Below, in pieces: positions 60,871 through 64,000 of a DNA stretch of 64,000 nucleotides. Origin of the DNA: Microcebus murinus (lineage: Eukaryota; Chordata; Mammalia; Primates; Cheirogaleidae); assembly GCF_040939455.1 (NCBI RefSeq), contig NC_134109.1, positions 74,677,001 through 74,741,000 of the forward strand, given 5' to 3'. The notes beneath the pieces were generated by a model that worked only from the letters and a program-made list of their open reading frames with translations, was not told the DNA's origin and did no database searches. Both the position numbers and the translations under genes were made by a program. The number at the start of each line of letters is the position of its first letter. The first letter of the stretch is position 1.

Positions 60871-61338
60871 ATTAAAATTCATATTATTATAAGTTTTATT
60901 CCTAGTAAATTAGGAGTTTAATGTGTTCATGGGATGGTGAAGAGGACAACCTAATTAGATGGGGGGAAAATATGTAGGGGAGTAGGAGGAAATAACATGG
61001 GGCCAGATTATAGGTAGCCTATTATTTCCAGTTTTATTTACCAAGATCTGTGTACCCAAATGAAATGCCAGTTAGTAAAAGTGAAATATGACACTATCAG
61101 CCCATGATTTGAATATCATACCTGTTTCCTAACATCTATGCTAAAAAGTCCGATTGCATCTCTATGGCTGTTCACATAGAGCTATCTGCAGATGCCCATA
61201 TGGAGGTTGCATAATCAATTTTTAAAGGAATATTGCCAAGAAAATTTATTGACATTTTGCTTTTTGTGTATATCCATCAATTCCATAGATGGAATCTTGA
61301 CATTCAGAGCGGAGATTTCATATATGTTATTTTATGTC
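60871..61338. other. Unassigned sequence
   Basis: No recognised feature. Confidence 0.4.
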
Positions 61339-62087
61339 TGTGTCAGCCTCTGTAGTCAGTTCGAGAAATAAAAATAAAATCCCAAGCCCCCCAACCAACT
61401 GAATGGACCCCTTCTTGGCCAAGAGAACCCCAGAGGAACCTTAAACTGAGTTCCTGGTCATGAGGGGATGAGAGGTCTGACATGCCTCATTATACTCCCT
61501 CCCTTGTTTATCACCATTAGGCTTTCTTCCTTATATGTTAACCAGAACCAACCTTTTGAAAAGACTTGCTCCACCATTGATTTCAATCAAAGGCATGTTG
61601 CTTCTCCCTTTTTGCTGTTTTGGCACTATAGTTGACCAGCATTCCTTCCTGAGGAAGGGACACCATTCATGGAGTGGTTCTGACCAGTCTACGGAGGATG
61701 CACTGTAAGAGTTTTGTGTCCTCTACTTCACCTTCTGATATCAGAGGGCCAGATGATTCCACTCTCAAATCATGCTGATGCTGCCATTTTTTTTTTTGTA
61801 CATGTGACCTATGAAGGGGCATGAAGATCATCTGGACGTGCACATGTTTCTCCTTTCATAAATATTCACGCCTCCTATTGTTTGCTAAATATGTATCTTC
61901 AGCCACCCTGCTCAGCATAAATTTCTGTTCCTGTGGCATTTTCCTCAAAGGACATACTCTTGGCTTCTGTCTGAGGCTATTTGCTTCCCAGCTGCAAGAT
62001 GGCCAGGCCAGAGGCTTCAACCCTTTATGAGAAATAAAGCAAGCTCTCCTTTCCAAATTTATGTACCCTGTCATTCTTCAGTTGACA
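61339..62087 (+). mobile_element. Solo endogenous-retrovirus LTR
   Basis: Begins TGTGTCAGCC and ends GTTGACA, with terminal TG...CA, about 750 bp. Contains 'gaccccttcttggccaagag', 'catgaggggatgagaggtct', 'gcatgttgcttctccctttt', 'tttctcctttcataaatatt' and 'ttatgagaaataaagcaagc', with AATAAA at 62033-62038. The layout (U3, TATA-like 'cataaata', poly-A signal) is that of a gammaretrovirus-like ERV1 LTR. No internal viral genes adjoin it. I see no clear target duplication. Confidence 0.75.
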
Positions 62088-62269
62088 TGATGTGTCTGAT
62101 TAAGAAGGATGCATAATAGAGATATATACTTACCTTCCATACACATCTTGAATCCATCAGCCTCTCTCCTATCTGAATTCTCACTTGTATTGTTAATGAA
62201 AATAAATCAGTTATCATTCTTTTCTTTGTTCCTCTGCCTGTAATGTGACTTTTTTTCCTTTAAAAAAGG

Positions 62270-62312
62270 AAAAACTTTAAAAATTTAAAGTTTAAAAACT
62301 TTAAAAATTTTC
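62270..62312 (+). repeat. A/T repeat with inverted symmetry
   Basis: 'aaaaactttaaaaattta' and 'aaaaactttaaaaatttt' flank 'aagttt', giving both direct and inverted repetition. Confidence 0.7.
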
Positions 62313-62329
62313 TCTTTATCACTGATTTT

Positions 62330-63490
62330 GAGCAATTTGATTAAGATTTGTAGTTTTCTTCATGTTTTCTGTGCTTGGAGTTCTTGAAGTTCTTGGATCT
62401 TTGGGTTTATAGCTTTCATCAAATTTGGAAACTTTTTGCTATTCTATCTTCAAATGTTTTTTCTTCACCCCTGCTCCTCTCCTTTTAAGATCCCAATTAT
62501 ACATTTATTAGGCTGTTGAAGGTGTCCTACAAAACCCTGATGCTTTATTTACTTAGGCTGTTTTTGGTGGGTTTTGCTTTTTTTGTATTTTTCATTTTGA
62601 ATGGTTTTTATTGCTATAACTTCAAGTTTCCTACTCTTTTTTCTGTGATGCGTAACCTGCCATTAATTCCATCCAGTGTATTTTTTACCTGATGTATTGT
62701 AGATTTCATCTCTAGAAGTTCAATTCAGGTCTTTTAAAACTATCTTCCATGTCTTCACTTAGCATGTTCAATTTTTCCTCTAGCTTCTTGAGCATATGGA
62801 ATGCTGTTATAATTATCTTAATGTCCTTGCCTGCTAATTCTAAATCCTGTGGCAGTTCCAAGTTGGTTTTATTTGGTTGATTCACCACCACCCCACCCCA
62901 TCAACAACATTTTGGGTCATACTTTTCCTCCTTTGAACGACTGGCAATTTTTAATTTGATGCCAAACATTGTGAATTTTACCTTATTGGGTTTTGGATAT
63001 TTTTGTATTTCTATAAACATTCTTGAGCTATTTCCTAAGATGCAGTTATGTTACTTGAAACCAATTTTATCATTTTAGATCTTCCTTTTAAGATTTGCTA
63101 GGTGGAACTAGAGAGAAATTTAGTCAAGGGCCCATTATACTTTACTATTAAGGCAAATCTTTCTGAGCACTCTACTTAATGGCCTGTGAATTATGAGGTT
63201 TTGCCATTCTGCTTCGTGGAAATAGATATTGCTTCCAGCCCTGTGTTCTTGTGTGACCATCTTCTGAAATGCAGGTGTCCCTTAGTGATATTCTACTGAG
63301 AATTACTCAATATCTAAATCCTGGAGAGAGTGACTAAGTGTGGGAAAGTGCAGCTCAGTCTGGGGGTGAGGGAGACTAGAAAGAGTCTGGTTCTCCTCTT
63401 CCCCCACCATCACCAGGTTGAAATCCCTGACTATGAGGGAGATAAACAGGGACTCTCCTAAGAATGCTATCCAGCACCTAGTCCTGTCTG
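62330..63490 (-). mobile_element. Old LINE-1 (L1M-type) 3'UTR region, antisense
   Basis: 'ttcttgaagttcttggatct', 'ccatccagtgtattttttac', 'tctctagaagttcaattcag', 'ttgatgccaaacattgtgaa', 'ccttattgggttttggatat', 'gatgcagttatgttacttga' and 'ggcctgtgaattatgaggtt' match a known ancient L1 3'UTR. Its open frames are meaningless. Orientation is from memory of the consensus. Confidence 0.7.
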
Positions 63491-63886
63491 TTGGCTGCAA
63501 GATCCTTAGGGTCAAAAGTGTATTTCTTCATTCTGTGGAATGCCTGAATCCATCATTTTTGTTCATTTCTATATTGGATATCTATTATGGGCATTTTTGT
63601 TAATTTAAAATACACAATTTTTATAGTCCTTAGGAAATTTGAAGAGTATAGGATTGCAGATATGCCTAACTCCATTCTCTTCTTTTTTTCTCTTCTCCCT
63701 TCCTGGTCCTCTTGGCTCTTCCTCTATACCTTGAACCTATCCATGTCCACTCACATGGCATAGTGGGATATCTACACCCCTGCTTTGAGACAGGGTTACT
63801 TTCTCTTTTCTATTTGGCAAACTGCCTGCGTTTTTTAAAGAGCCAACAAGGATAATCTATAGCCTCCCTTGGTGCAGTATTTATGC

Positions 63887-63932
63887 CTTCCTACTCTCCT
63901 ACTCTCACCCTTCCTACTCTCCTACTCTCACC
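63887..63932 (+). repeat. Exact 23-bp tandem duplication
   Basis: The unit starts cttcctactctcc and ends actctcacc; copies lie at 63887-63909 and 63910-63932 without a mismatch. Confidence 0.95.
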
Positions 63933-64000
63933 ATCTTAGAATTCCTTTCCACTTTTAACCCAAATCCCCACTGCTGATATGTATGACCACTTGTTTTATA

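Overview
This is nuclear DNA from a primate, most likely a strepsirrhine (lemur-type) primate. Several dimeric Alu elements have a right arm reading 'ttgctgtgagctaggctgacgccac' in two overlapping parts, and a linker with 'ttggccaac/attag' and 'tttctttctatttatag'. I associate both with lemur Alus rather than monkey or human ones. Short, A-tailed LINE-1 ends reading '...gggcaatatatgtaaccctaaca...tgtacccccataatat' are also typical of that lineage. CpG is depleted and the sequence is AT-rich. Nothing suggests bacterial, viral or plasmid DNA.

I find no convincing protein-coding gene, rRNA, tRNA or CRISPR array. Open frames here are short, mostly unrelated to any family I recognise, and often lie inside repeats. 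The window reads as intergenic or deep-intronic sequence built from layered transposon insertions. Ancient layer: LINE-2 (about 15.2-17.9, 44.6-45.4 and 50.7-52.7 kb plus smaller pieces), many MIRs, MER20 and other hAT-type DNA transposons, MLT1/MST-type LTRs. Middle layer: LINE-1 copies (1-1.35 kb; 25.1-25.7; 27.0-32.2; 34.8-35.5; 47.1-50.0; 62.3-63.5 kb) and two solo-LTR-like elements (10.9-11.5 and 61.3-62.1 kb). Young layer: eight Alu-type SINEs and very short L1 3' ends at 0.67, 43.1 and 55.2-55.8 kb.

Several insertions can be resolved to the base from target-site duplications, giving clear nesting orders: L1 end inside L1 5' region (0.65-0.80 kb); hAT inside LTR (21.6-22.1 kb); hAT inside old L1 (34.98-35.20 kb); two Alus inside one DNA transposon (53.2-54.0 kb). 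The two longest L1 copies both lack the central part of ORF2, and both carry a microsatellite at the same place near the ORF2 3' end.

For possible host function I can offer only weak candidates: a 69-bp frame-open segment with good splice signals at 38559-38627 (+); a 114-bp frame-open segment with splice signals at 5249-5362 (-); a 133-codon open frame with a nearby AATAAA at 45457-45897 (-); a TATA-like site at 5602; an RFX-like X-box at 36354. None is established. Repeat family names are from memory of consensus sequences; RepeatMasker with a primate library is the deciding test. I did not find a clearly new biological system.
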